A DNA stretch of 64,000 nt from Mytilus galloprovincialis (GCF_965363235.1 NC_134851.1:24787847-24851846); one strand, 5' to 3'. Shown: positions 23,437 to 33,402, counted from the stretch's first letter. Program-made: numbers and translations. The notes: generated by a model from the sequence alone, not told the origin.

Positions 23437-24088
23437 AGGTTGGCTGATAAGTTACAGCGAGGTTACAGTGAAAGTTTTAAGCTTGGAATAGTTTCCCGTA
23501 AGATTTAAAAGTTGTATTTTAAAAGAAAAATGTATCTTATAGCTTTAAAAGAATCACTTGCTATATATGTAAGATTTTTTCAACATATTTTTTTTTTGTC
23601 TGAACGGTTATCAGGTATTTTTTTTCGAAAGTTCGATAGAACACTAAAAAAAATCACTATTTTATGAAAGGGCAGACTAGAATATGTCAATTTCAAAAAT
23701 TAAAATATCTCGTAGCTTCATACTACCAATTGAGTATAAAACAAGTATATAAGTTTAAAAAAGAAATTCTTAGATTATAAACACCTACATTTAACTTTAA
23801 AAGGTCATAACAGTTTAAAACAATACAAATCTGCACACACAAAAAACTGGCTTAATTTCAACTGGTTATCAAACCGAATCGCTATAAGATCATATATAAG
23901 CTCACCTGTGTCGAGGGGTCGTGTGAGGTTCATGTATTGTCTTGGCGTCCGCAATTACAAAAAGATCTTTTCTGAAATTACTTGACCAAATGTTACCAAA
24001 TGATTTTTCAAGAGTGAATCTAGGAAAAACAATATTCATCAACAAACATGACCACTGTCTGTTAAAATGTATTCGAGTTTTTAGTTAC

Positions 24089-24351
24089 AGCCGATTCCAT
24101 TGAGTATGTAGGCAAAATTTAAGGTAATATCTTTGGTTAGCTTGCTTGTTAGCTAAACCGTGAAGTCATTGTTATGTAAGGTATACTACCCTCCTTTCGA
24201 AGTAGCCTGGTCCTACAGACAGAAAGATGTGTCATTTGTCGGACTAGTCTATTCTTAAAGTAGGGTAGTATAACCTAACAATGACTTTTCTGTTCAGCAA
24301 GCAAGATAACCAGAGATATTCCCTTTGTCTACACACTCATTGAAATCGGCT
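24089..24351. mobile_element. Foldback element, ~110-bp imperfect arms, nested in the CACGGTG element
   Basis: AGCCGATTCCATTGAGTATG at the left pairs with the reverse complement of the right end (AATCGGCT at 24351). Further paired blocks are AATATCT(T/C)TGGTTA, AAGTCATTGTTA and ATACTACCCT. Confidence 0.75.
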
Positions 24352-25058
24352 TTAATATTGCAAAAATTCAAGTAATTAGGGCAAAACTTACCGAGTAAAC
24401 AAATCAAAAGGCCAATACCTATCTACCTTGCACATTTCAGAAAATTCAGATCAGATAACGAAACTGGGTCCAGCAACATTTATAAACAATTTAAGATTTT
24501 GACCCTCACAGTTTCCATTCACCACACATATTCTTATTACAACGAATCATTTTAAATACAAAAATACCAGTTGCAGCCTTTTGTTTATCTATTGATATAT
24601 GTATACGGATAAAGTTATGAAAGGCAGCAGGGTCACCAGGGTGAGGAGTCCATGTCATCTGAAATAAATGCTAAGCATAGATCTAGAAAGCGACAGATAA
24701 TTATGACATTAAAAAAACTTTCTTTCGATTTTTTTCAAACAAATTGACACATAAAATGAAATATATAGTATTGTGGAATTTTTAACTTGTGTTCAATTCA
24801 TTGGTTACACCTTTTACTAGGATAACAATCCTGTCAAGTATGAGCTGGGTAAAATATTTCAGAAAAGAAGATGGAAATGTAAAAGTTTCCGTGCGTCAGG
24901 TGCAACAGTATACGAGCAGCTAACATGCCTCGTCAGGGTGGAAGCTAAAAAGTACACGAACATTTTATTTAAAACCTTTATTCGTTCCAACAAAGTTATT
25001 GAGGTTTTGTTGAGGATTTAACAATCTACGACAACAAGATTTTTTTTTTAGAATTTAC

Positions 25059-25330
25059 AGCTCTTCTATAAATATATGCAAAGCAAACCATTGATCAAAT
25101 TGCTTGCTATGATTGTTTGGATGTTTGTAAACGACAGGTAAGTAGTCTGTTTACTATATACTAGAATTTGTTTGGACAATAAACATTAACTTCAATTCCT
25201 GTCAGTTTGTATTTGTCGAATCAAATCCCAGTATGTATTGAAACTCCGCCTACCTATTGTTTGAAAACATACATGCAAACATAGCAATAAGTCAATCAAA
25301 GTTTTTTTTGCATGCTTTTATAGAAGAGCT
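25059..25330. mobile_element. Foldback element starting AGCTCTTCTATA
   Basis: AGCTCTTCTATAAA at 25059 and TTTATAGAAGAGCT ending 25330 are inverted; the arms extend imperfectly (ATGCAAAGCAAACC against the GTTTTTTTTGCAT side). Noncoding, 272 bp. Confidence 0.7.
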
Positions 25331-25935
25331 TTACTATATAATGCAAAGAAGCGTTTAAGTCTTTCGCCAAAAAATACTATCAATTTCTTTTTGTCCTATG
25401 TAGACTTCCGTACCATTTCCTTCCATTCATGATCATTAAATTGAACTGTAAAATATTTCTTGGTACCTTCTTAATTCCTTAATAAGTCTTATGTAAACAT
25501 AATAACAAGATTCATTGCACACTTTTAAAGTTCTGCTTCATCAAACATTAAAATGTGAACTTAAGTTTTGAGACTTTTTTAATCGACACGATTGGGATTT
25601 TTGTATATGAGAACATGGTTTATCTATTAGTTGAAAATGCGGCTTTGAACTAGCTTTCAGTACCTGTGAGCATTTGTTGTTCAATAATGTTTGTCTTTGT
25701 GTTATTATTTTATGTGATAAATTGTTGTGTTGGTGTACCACTGTAACAATGAAGGAGGAAACGAGGAGGGTTGGTTGGGTGGAAGTGGGGAGGGGTATGG
25801 AGAGCGCTAACAAACATGTCTATGTGGCATGGGCTTTGATCATTGTCGAAGCATCAATGTAAGGGGCATTTAATATCTTATATTAATATATTAGAATAAA
25901 ACTATTCTTATTTTAGATACTATATATTGTTTAAG

Positions 25936-26095
25936 AAATAATTCCTTCATGTCATGCTCTATGCTCATTTTAACATGGGTAGGCATTATATTTGTCTATA
26001 TGTTACACTGAGCGTTAGCGAGGTGTAAAATGTGGTCAAATATAATGCCTACCCATATTAAAATGAGCATAGGGCATGACATGAAGGAATTATTT
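25936..26095. repeat. Long hairpin, 59-bp arms, loop TGAGCGTTAGCGAGG
   Basis: Arms 25936-25994 and 26037-26095 pair with two mismatches. The 42-base loop holds an inner stem TTACAC/GTGTAA around TGAGCGTTAGCGA (26009-26021). The right flank (TTTCGATTCTATTTGGACAA) resembles that of the hairpin at 44295, so the two are one family. Confidence 0.85.
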
Positions 26096-26634
26096 CGATT
26101 CTATTTGGACAAATACAGTACTTTTATAGGTCGAAGCGTACGAAATTACCGTAAAAACGTTTGGCTGTTGCCGTTTCCTCCTAGAGGAGTCTGTGCATTG
26201 CATTTCGTATTTGATAAGTTTAAAAGCTACGAGTAGGGTAAATATATGTTGTTTCATAAAAAAATATAATAAAAGTTTATGATAGCTGCTTAAATGTATA
26301 TATTTTAAAGGATTAACGATGGAAATAACGTTAATATAAACAGTGAGTTCGTGCGCATGTGTCAAACATATTTTGTGCTCATTAGAACACGGCTTTGTTT
26401 ACAAAGCGTAATAAGGACGCCATATTAGAATATCTGATATTGGACGAAAGATGTTGCCCATTTATGTAATTATGTAATACAAGTTACGATCATTTGAAAA
26501 CACATATTAAACAGCCAAATAGATGCACAAGAGCCAAAATAGGAGTCATAGATCCTATTGACAACAATTATCTGCCCAATTTTATTGATTTTGTAACATT
26601 TGTTTCAAATATGACCAACTTCTTATCCAAAATT

Positions 26635-26697
26635 ACCAGCACCGTATCAGGACCCACCAGCACAATGACAGGACCCACCAGCACAGTATCAGGACAT
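26635..26697. repeat. Minisatellite of CACCAGCACA / TCAGGACC units
   Basis: Three units of about 20 bp, ACCAGCACNNTNTCAGGACC type. They are the right-side subterminal repeats of the CACGGTG element and the inverse of those at 22552-22816. Confidence 0.75.
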
Positions 26698-27732
26698 GAA
26701 TAAATTGAGAAAATGCTAAATTTCAATAAATTGCAATGTTTTTTCACAAAATAGTTTTGTCGTGTGGATTGCGGTATAGAAAGCGGACTCTATGAGCATT
26801 TTTGTTATATTTTTTTCAGTTCTAGATTTTCTGAAAATGAGCATTTTTGTGTTACGCTTACTGAAACAGTTTAGAGGGTCAACTTTTTAATGGTTTACAT
26901 ATGAACCCATAAGAAACAAAATTGAAAAATCTCAACTGTTTTCTTCCTTTTTTTGTGAGTGAAAACGTCAAAAATCATCATTTTCGTCTTTGTTTACATT
27001 TTTTCATTGATCACCAGCACCCGTCAGGACCGAATCACCAGCACAGAACGTTCTCTCGCAGGACAACCATACCCACCGTGGATGTAATGATGATGAACCT
27101 ACTCATATGTCTGTTTCAATGCAAGTCGCTTTCTTAAGTCGCTGCTGTAACTATTAGTGCGTAACTTGTTAAATCAGGTGCGTGCTTCTATTCATGCACA
27201 AACAATAATCAAATCTGTAAAATACAGTATAGATGATAAAATATATTCAAACAATAAAACACAATGAATTTTTAAATCAATAAATATTTATAACATAAAT
27301 GAATGTCAAATAAATACTACTACAGTTCACCGGCAACAGTTGTAAAAATCTCCATCCGTGCGGAAGGTTGATCGATTAAATTCCTTCTATGTCTAGGTTG
27401 TCACGTGATAAAGCAATACACATTCACCTTCACAGGTATGCTGACCGTGCATGTTTCAGTTGAAATTTGTAATTGACTTTCACTAATAATAAATAACATC
27501 AAACATATTTACATGTAGTATGAGCTTCCCGGTAGATATGCGCACTATAAGAAATATGAATTTCAAATATACCTTTCAAACAACAGGGTTTCACAGTCGT
27601 AAATTCACAACATATAAAGCAGTTGCTGACATTAAAGTTGACAATTGGTTGTTGTCTCACCATGAAGTAGCGGTACAAATTGTTCCGGAACCATTTTCTC
27701 GAATTTGACTGTATAACAATAAACGTTGGACG

Positions 27733-27750
27733 ATCTCGGTGGAACCTCCA
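27733..27750 (-). other. Primer binding site, tRNA-Gln
   Basis: On the minus strand TGGAGGTTCCACCGAGAT follows the LTR end GCGACA after one T. It is complementary to the 3' end of animal tRNA-Gln as I remember it (...ATCTCGGTGGAACCT plus CCA), matching over 18 nt. Its strand shows that the 5' part of the Gypsy element is inverted. Confidence 0.85.
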
Positions 27751-27751
27751 A

Positions 27752-27844
27752 TGTCGCAGGAAAAATAGGACACCATATAAAATCGACTTGGGATGAGGGA
27801 TAAATCACCATAAACCCATAAACTTGTCGTTGTAATGCGTGTGG
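27752..27844 (-). repeat. 5' LTR, inner end, inverted
   Basis: The 93 bp are the reverse complement of 34914-35006, the inner end of the 3' LTR, with about one mismatch. Similarity ends at 27844, the right inversion breakpoint. Confidence 0.88.
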
Positions 27845-28072
27845 TGGTTCCATCTAATTTTTGAGGGTGAGTTAAAGAAATTAAAACAAAGTAAACCTGA
27901 TGATCATACAAGTTCGTCAAATAGTCAGTTTCGTGGCCAAGGTCGCGGAAACTATCGAGGGTCTGATAGAAGGGGTAGATTCAATAATAACCGTGGCTGG
28001 CGTGGCCGTGGCTATACAGGAAACCAACAAAACCAGAATTATAATTCTCAGACGAGGGGTTTAAACGAGTAA
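27845..28072 (+). pseudogene. Gypsy gag C-terminus (Arg/Gly-rich nucleocapsid)
   Basis: Reads ELKKLKQSKPDDHTSS, then RGQGRGNYRGSDRRGR and GWRGRGYTGNQQNQN, and stops at TAA (28070-28072). An RG-rich RNA-binding tail takes the place of a CCHC knuckle. It lies just after the inversion breakpoint in the original orientation. Confidence 0.75.
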
Positions 28073-28145
28073 AGGTCTCGGTTGAGGGACAAACCAGAGA
28101 CTTATATAGGCCTGAGAATGTGCCTAGTCCCAAACTTGTTGATAC

Positions 28146-28739
28146 TTGTACGCAGAGCATTCTTGCTCAACGTATGATTGGTTTTATAAATTAGCAAATG
28201 AATCTTTTATTTACATTAATAATACAAAGTGTAAGGCTTTGATTGATACAGGGTCCATGATATCAACAATATCTGAATGTATGTTGAATGAGTTAACACC
28301 TTCACCTGAATTGAAAAGTTTAGATGACTTTAGCTTATCAATTAGTGTGACAGGAGGTACCACTTTACCGTATTTAGGTTACATAGAAGCTAGTATAAAG
28401 GTTGATTTTGTAGAGCAAGATTTTTTGATACCATTGTTGGTTGTCTCTCTTACTGATTATAACAAAAATGTACCTGTTATTATTGGTACAAATGTTATCA
28501 GATTGTTAGATTCATGTTCTATGGTTGGTAGACAGCAAACTAACATAGACAAGATCCCAAGAGAGTGGGATATTGCTTTTAATTCTATCAAAGATGAAGC
28601 AATAGGTCAAGTTTACTCTACGAATAAAAATCCCATCAAGATCAAACCTTTATCTGTCTTAAATGTATCTGGTTTAGCAAGGTCTAAGACACCAGAAGCA
28701 TGTACAGTAGTGACTGAGAGTCTGTCAGATGACTTGTAA
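28146..28739 (+). pseudogene. Gypsy aspartic protease region
   Basis: KCKALIDTGSMISTIS carries the catalytic DTG motif, followed by a flap-like region (SISVTGGTTLPYLG) and VPVIIGTNVIRLL, the ILG-type motif of retropepsins. The true upstream join is out of frame near 28180. The frame ends at a single in-frame TAA (28737-28739), after which the RT frame continues without shift. Confidence 0.82.
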
Positions 28740-28742
28740 GAT

Positions 28743-29582
28743 GTGTCAGTATGCCCACGGGTAGTAAACGTTAAGGGGTCAACTTGTCGAGTCCCAGTTA
28801 GAATATTTAACATGACGGCCAAAGCTATGGTCATAAAACCTAAAACACACTTGTGTTCTCTGAATGAGGTTAAGGTTGTCCGTCATGTAGATGTGCAAAG
28901 TGCTGAAAGCGCTGTTGATGAAGAGAAAAGGAGTTTGTCTGATCAGGAGTTATCATCCCTAGGAATTAACTTAGAGAGTTTCGATGTTCCTGATGATACT
29001 AAACTCAGATTGAAAGGTTTAGTTAGCAGGTATAGGTCTATTTTCTCCCAAGGACCCACTGACATTGGGCTCACAGATCTGATGGAGCACGAGATCCAGT
29101 TATCGGATGACAAACCCTTTAGACAACCTTACAGGCGTATTCCTCCAGCATTGTTCGATGTGGTAAGAGAACATGTACGTGAAATGCTGGAGGCGGGCTG
29201 TATAAGGGAGTCTAACAGTCCTTACGCCAGTAACGCGGTTCTCGTGCGCAAGAAGGACAGTTCTTTGCGCTTCTGTTTAGATTTTAGGTCTTTAAACAAG
29301 AAGACAATTCGGGACAGTTATTCTTTGCCTCGCATTGACGAGACAATTGATTGTTTAGCTGGGGCTAAATACTTTACGCGACTGGACCTTCGTTCGGCAT
29401 ATTGGCAAATGGGCATTAAAGAGTCAGACAAGCATAAGACCGCGTTTTCGTTAGGTCCATTGGGGTTCTATGAATTCAATAGGCTCCCCTTTGGTCTGAC
29501 AAACGCAGGGGCATCGTTTCAAAGATTGATGGAAAGATGCATAGGAGAAGCTCATTTGCGTGAATGCTTAAAGTATTTTTAG
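28743..29582 (+). pseudogene. Gypsy reverse transcriptase, N-terminal two thirds
   Basis: In the same frame as the protease. Shows the Gypsy RT entry (HEIQLSDDKPFRQPYRRIPP), AGCIRESNSPYASNAVLVRK, RFCLDFRSLNKKT, LPRIDETIDCLAGAKYFTRL with DLRSAYWQM, and GFYEFNRLPFGLTNAGASFQ. A one-base indel near 29576 breaks the frame just before the catalytic LDDIVVFS box, which is readable in the next frame. Confidence 0.9.
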
Positions 29583-29668
29583 ACGATATTGTGGTATTTT
29601 CACGTAACATAGATGACCATTTTGCTAGGCTTGAGTCTGTTTTTAGTCGTCTTAAACACCAAGGCTGA

Positions 29669-32380
29669 AAACTCAAAGGTAGCAAGTGTGAATTTTTTAA
29701 GAAGGAGATTAAATATCTTGGTGTTATAGTGTCCGCCGACGGTATCAAAACCGACCCAGAGAAAGTTATAGCAGTCCAAAATTGGCCAGCTATAAAGAGC
29801 ATTAAGGACCTTCGTAGGTTTATAGGTTTCACTTCCTATCACAGGAAATTCATTAGAGACTACGCTAAGATTGCAAAGCCTCTTAATGACCTATTTCTTG
29901 GACACCCTACGAACAAGAAGAACCTTGGGTCTAAACGAAAGAAGTCTAGTAAGCATAGTCCTTGGAAATTGGGTCCCGAGGAACAGAATGCTGTTGATCT
30001 TATTATTGAAAAGTTGACAAACCCACCAGTTCTTGCATATGCAGATTTTTCATTACCTTTCATTGTAAACGTTGATGCAAGTGGTACCGGTTTAGGTGCC
30101 GTCTTGTATCAAGAACAGGAGGGTAAAGAACGGGTGATAGCTTACGCTAGTCGTAGCTTACGTGGCCCAGAGAAGTTATATCCAGCCCATAAAAGAGAAT
30201 TTTTGGCGCTTAAATGGGCTGTAACTGATAAGTTTCATGATTATCTCTTTGGTAGCAAATTTACCGTTAGAACGGATAATAATCCACTTACGTACGTTCT
30301 CGGTAAAGCTAAATTAGATGCTACCGGCCATAGATGGGTTGCTTCATTGTCAAACTATGATTTCAGCATTGTGTATAGAACAGGCAAGTCAAATATTGAC
30401 GTTGACGCTCTTTCTAGACTTCCGTCCGATTGTAAAGAAGTTTTTAGTGACGTAGTTCAGGCTATTTGTAAATCTATAGTATTAACTCCAGATACAAACC
30501 CTGCTATTGAAACTATATGTTTGTCACATGATGTTCAGTTTATAGACAGCGATAGCGAGATTTTGGCCGATACATCCAAATTCTCTGATATAGATTGGAC
30601 GTATGAGCAGAGACAAGATTCATGCTTAAGTAGAGTTATTGATTTAGTTACAACCGTTCATAGACTCACTAAGCGTCAGATGTCTCATGAGACGGATCTT
30701 GTCCGAAGATTATTGAGAGAATGGGATAAACTTTGCCTGAAAGATAAAGTTTTATATAGGAAAAGCTACATTAATCATGAAGCTGTGTTTCAACTAGTAT
30801 TACCTTCCATTTACCATGAACTAGTACTGACTGCTCTGCATGACGATGTAGGTCACCAGGGGCGCGATCGTACTTTATCACTTGTGAAATCAAGATATTT
30901 TTGGCCGGGTATTGATAGAGACGTAGAGAGAAAAGTTTCGAACTGTCAGAACTGCATACTCAGAAAGTCGAAGTGCAGGAATTCTGCATCATTGGTAAAT
31001 ATATGTTCTTCCTACCCTTTGGAGCTCATTTGTATAGATTTTCTAACTCTTGAGCAGTCAAAGGGAGGATATGAGAATATTTTGGTCATTACGAATCATT
31101 TTACGAGGTACGCTCAAGCTATACCTACGAAAAATCAGTCCGCTAAAACTACAGCTAAAGCATTATGGGAAAATTTTATTCAGCACTATTCTTTTCCATC
31201 TCGATTTCACAGTGATCAAGGACGAAATTTTGAGGGTAAGGTTATCCAGGAACTGTGTAGATTAGCAGGCATAAAAAAATCTCGCACTACTCCGTATCAC
31301 CCGCAAGGGAATAGTCAGTGCGAGCGTTTTAACCAGACTTTATTAAACATGTTGGGTACTCTTGATGATGAAAAGAAATCCAATTGGAAAGTGTATGTTG
31401 CGCCATTAGTACATGCCTATAATGCAACAAAACACGATACAACTGGATACAGCCCACATTATCTGATGTTTGGTTGGCACCCGCGGCTTGCCATTGATGC
31501 TTTTATAGGTAATCCAAACCAGTCTATTACGAAAGATCACTCTGCATACGTGAGTGATTTGAAAAAACGACTGCAGTTTGCCTATAGAACAGCTGAAAAA
31601 TCAGCCGAAAGGACTGGGAGACGTCATAAAACGCGATATGATTTGAAAGTCGGACAGTCAGTACTGGAGACTGGTGATAGAGTTCTACTTAAAAATGTGG
31701 CGTTTAGAGGGAAACATAAATTAGAAAATAAGTGGGGTAAACAACCTTATGTTATAGTTTCAAAACCTGACTCTGATATTCCGGTTTATATCATCAGACA
31801 GGAACACGGTCGGGGCCGTAAAACAGTACATAGGAATATGTTACTTCCCATTACTTCCATTCCCATTTTAAACCCTCAGTGTAGTGAGAACTCCCAAGAT
31901 AAGAGAAATGTAGTTTCAAAGAAGAAATATTGTCCGTCTGTATTAGTAGACAAAGTTTTAGACTCTGATATAACAGTGGACGAAATCACTACGGACGACC
32001 AAGTTGTTTCAAATACTTCATCTGATAATTCTGAATCTGATACAGAAGAAGAGTTTTTAGTACACGATTGCCCGAGGCGTCGAGTAGATATAGTACTGCC
32101 TCTGAACCCTTTAGCGGATGAATTTCATCCAGGCATTTTGAATCTAGATGAAGTAAGTCAGCGATCTAGTAGTCCTGACAGTAGTATTGAACAATCTGAT
32201 GGTCAGAGGTCAAGTATTTTAGATGTATCTGAGTTTAGCAACCCAGTTCCCGTCAGTAGTGAATCAGAAACCAGTCCTGATAATCAAGCGTCAAGCGCCT
32301 CTGATAATCATGCGCCGAACGCTTTAGATTATGTCCAACCAGAGTCTGAAATTCAAGTGCGGCGGTCGAGTAGAAAATGA
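29669..32380 (+). CDS. Gypsy RT thumb, RNase H and integrase (intact stretch of broken pol)
   Basis: Open from just after an in-frame TGA (29666-29668) to TGA at 32378-32380; the first ATG is 29729 (883 residues). Order, in residues from that ATG: RT connection (LRRFIGFTSYHRKFI, about 28-42); RNase H with VDASGTG (113-119), KREFLAL, RTDNNPL (about 181) and DALSRLP (about 227); integrase HHCC finger with GHQGRDRTL and CQNC (about 370-408); DD35E core with CIDFL (about 435), HSDQGRNF (about 494) and CERFNQ (about 531); a GPY/F-like segment near QPYVIVS; then an acidic, Ser-rich tail ending RRSSRK. No chromodomain is evident. Lacking the 5' part in frame, it cannot act as a full polyprotein. Confidence 0.92.
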   Translation, partial: KLKGSKCEFFKKEIKYLGVIVSADGIKTDPEKVIAVQNWPAIKSIKDLRRFIGFTSYHRKFIRDYAKIAKPLNDLFLGHPTNKKNLGSKRKKSSKHSPWKLGPEEQNAVDLIIEKLTNPPVLAYADFSLPFIVNVDASGTGLGAVLYQEQEGKERVIAYASRSLRGPEKLYPAHKREFLALKWAVTDKFHDYLFGSKFTVRTDNNPLTYVLGKAKLDATGHRWVASLSNYDFSIVYRTGKSNIDVDALSRLPSDCKEVFSDVVQAICKSIVLTPDTNPAIETICLSHDVQFIDSDSEILADTSKFSDIDWTYEQRQDSCLSRVIDLVTTVHRLTKRQMSHETDLVRRLLREWDKLCLKDKVLYRKSYINHEAVFQLVLPSIYHELVLTALHDDVGHQGRDRTLSLVKSRYFWPGIDRDVERKVSNCQNCILRKSKCRNSASLVNICSSYPLELICIDFLTLEQSKGGYENILVITNHFTRYAQAIPTKNQSAKTTAKALWENFIQHYSFPSRFHSDQGRNFEGKVIQELCRLAGIKKSRTTPYHPQGNSQCERFNQTLLNMLGTLDDEKKSNWKVYVAPLVHAYNATKHDTTGYSPHYLMFGWHPRLAIDAFIGNPNQSITKDHSAYVSDLKKRLQFAYRTAEKSAERTGRRHKTRYDLKVGQSVLETGDRVLLKNVAFRGKHKLENKWGKQPYVIVSKPDSDIPVYIIRQEHGRGRKTVHRNMLLPITSIPILNPQCSENSQDKRNVVSKKKYCPSVLVDKVLDSDITVDEITTDDQVVSNTSSDNSESDTEEEFLVHDCPRRRVDIVLPLNPLADEFHPGILNLDEVSQRSSSPDSSIEQSDGQRSSILDVSEFSNPVPVSSESETSPDNQASSASDNHAPNALDYVQPESEIQVRRSSRK

Positions 32381-32490
32381 AACCGCCAGTCCGTTTTCAA
32401 GATTATGTTAGATACTAGTATTTTAATGTTTTAACTTTTGAATATTTTTTATTGATATTTGGAATTTAGTTTTATTTCTATTTAGTTTCA

Positions 32491-32508
32491 TTTTTGTTTG
32501 TTTCACAG
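32491..32508 (+). promoter_or_regulatory. Strong splice acceptor before Gypsy ORF3
   Basis: TTTTTGTTTGTTTCACAG is a pyrimidine tract ending in CAG two bases before the ATG of ORF3 (32511). The placement resembles acceptors used for spliced env messages in retroviruses and errantiviruses. Use is inferred. Confidence 0.6.
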
Positions 32509-32510
32509 AA

Positions 32511-33182
32511 ATGAATCAGCATACATATATTTACACGTCTAGTAGAGGAAAAGTTCTAGAAGGCAAAGTTCGTTGTAAAACGTTACGTGTAGTGCCTGGA
32601 GGAAAATTGGAAACTTTGTGCAAATATGCATATGATGATCTTAAAGATATAGACGGTCTGAAAATCGTGTATTTCATAGCTGGAATACCGGATATTTGTT
32701 CTTTAGAAAGGAATCGTAGATCAAATTATGAGGAATCATTTCTTAAAAGAACTGACAATAGTTGTTTTGAACATGCATTGAGACTAAAGAATACTATAGT
32801 AAATACAGAAACTAAATTGCAAAGTATAAATTGTAAGGTAGTTTTTGCTACTATTACAACTATGAGTTTCTGTCTTTGGAATTTACATAGATTGTCTATT
32901 GGAAAAACAAGTCATTTAAAGTATGAGAATGCATACGATAGGATGCAGCTAGAACTTAACTCCATTATACAGGATGTAAATAATTTTATTACAGAATTTA
33001 ATCAAACAAATCATGTTATCACTCCATTTTTTCATTCTCCTGTACATAAATGTAAGAGTGGAAAATTTAGATATTTGTATAACAGATTAGTGGATGGGAT
33101 ACATCCTACATTTGATTTGGCAAGAATTTGGATTGATCGTTTGTCAAAGGCAATTCAAAGCAATGAGGGAAGATTTTCTTAA
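32511..33182 (+). CDS. Third ORF of the Gypsy element, SGNH-hydrolase-like, env position
   Basis: Intact 223-residue frame between pol and the polypurine tract. It has no signal peptide, membrane segment or other envelope hallmark. Its layout recalls SGNH/GDSL hydrolases: VVPGGKLETL (about 28-37, block II Gly), IVYFIAGIPDICS (about 52-63, where GxND normally lies) and LVDGIHPTFDLARIW (about 193-206, a block V DxxH). The block I GDS serine is not seen; HTYIYTSSRG stands in its place. So it may be a non-catalytic or divergent member; the family call is inference. It alone among the 5' and middle ORFs carries no break. Confidence 0.7.
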   Translation: MNQHTYIYTSSRGKVLEGKVRCKTLRVVPGGKLETLCKYAYDDLKDIDGLKIVYFIAGIPDICSLERNRRSNYEESFLKRTDNSCFEHALRLKNTIVNTETKLQSINCKVVFATITTMSFCLWNLHRLSIGKTSHLKYENAYDRMQLELNSIIQDVNNFITEFNQTNHVITPFFHSPVHKCKSGKFRYLYNRLVDGIHPTFDLARIWIDRLSKAIQSNEGRFS

Positions 33183-33390
33183 TTTTATTTAACTTTTTGA
33201 TATTTTTTGTTTTTTGTTTGTTATTTGTTTGGGAATCCTATTGAGTGTCTTGAATTTTGGTCATTGCTATATGGTATAGAGGCGTTTGCCGCATGCCTAT
33301 CTAGAATGCCCAAATTTCAAAAGTGTCATATATTATTGTATAAGGTTCAATATATTGGTTTCGATATAGTTTCGAGACGAAACTTTTTGT

Positions 33391-33402
33391 AGGAGGGGGT
33401 GT
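33391..33402 (+). other. Polypurine tract
   Basis: AGGAGGGGGTG immediately precedes the 3' LTR start (TGTCACC at 33404), as expected for plus-strand priming. Confidence 0.8.

Larger units (their letters stand above)
22514..27080. mobile_element. Nonautonomous DNA transposon with CACGGTG ends and 5-bp target duplication (Transib/RAG-like)
   Basis: The left end CACGGTGGGTATGGTTGTCC (22514) and the right end, read inward from 27080, are identical for 48 bp and similar for about 66 bp. GATGT flanks both sides (22509-22513, 27081-27085). A CAC-initial heptamer with a 5-bp duplication is the signature of Transib/ProtoRAG elements; I recall the insect Hztransib terminus beginning CACGGTGG. CMC-type elements also start CAC but usually make 2-4-bp duplications. 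Subterminal words (GGTCCTG...GTGCTGGTG) repeat inward at both ends, as transposase-binding sites would. No transposase frame is visible. It is inserted in the leader of the inverted Gypsy segment. Confidence 0.75.

Noticed and set aside
22514..27080. Reading the CACGGTG element's 27-kb-side copies as separate LTRs of the Gypsy element
   Set aside because: The copies are inverted, are flanked by GATGT and lack homology to the true LTRs at 21447 and 33404.
26922..27137. 71-codon plus-strand frame sharing HQHRTFSRRTTIPTV-like text with a frame near 22550
   Set aside because: The similarity is the transposon's terminal inverted repeat read in both places, not a protein.
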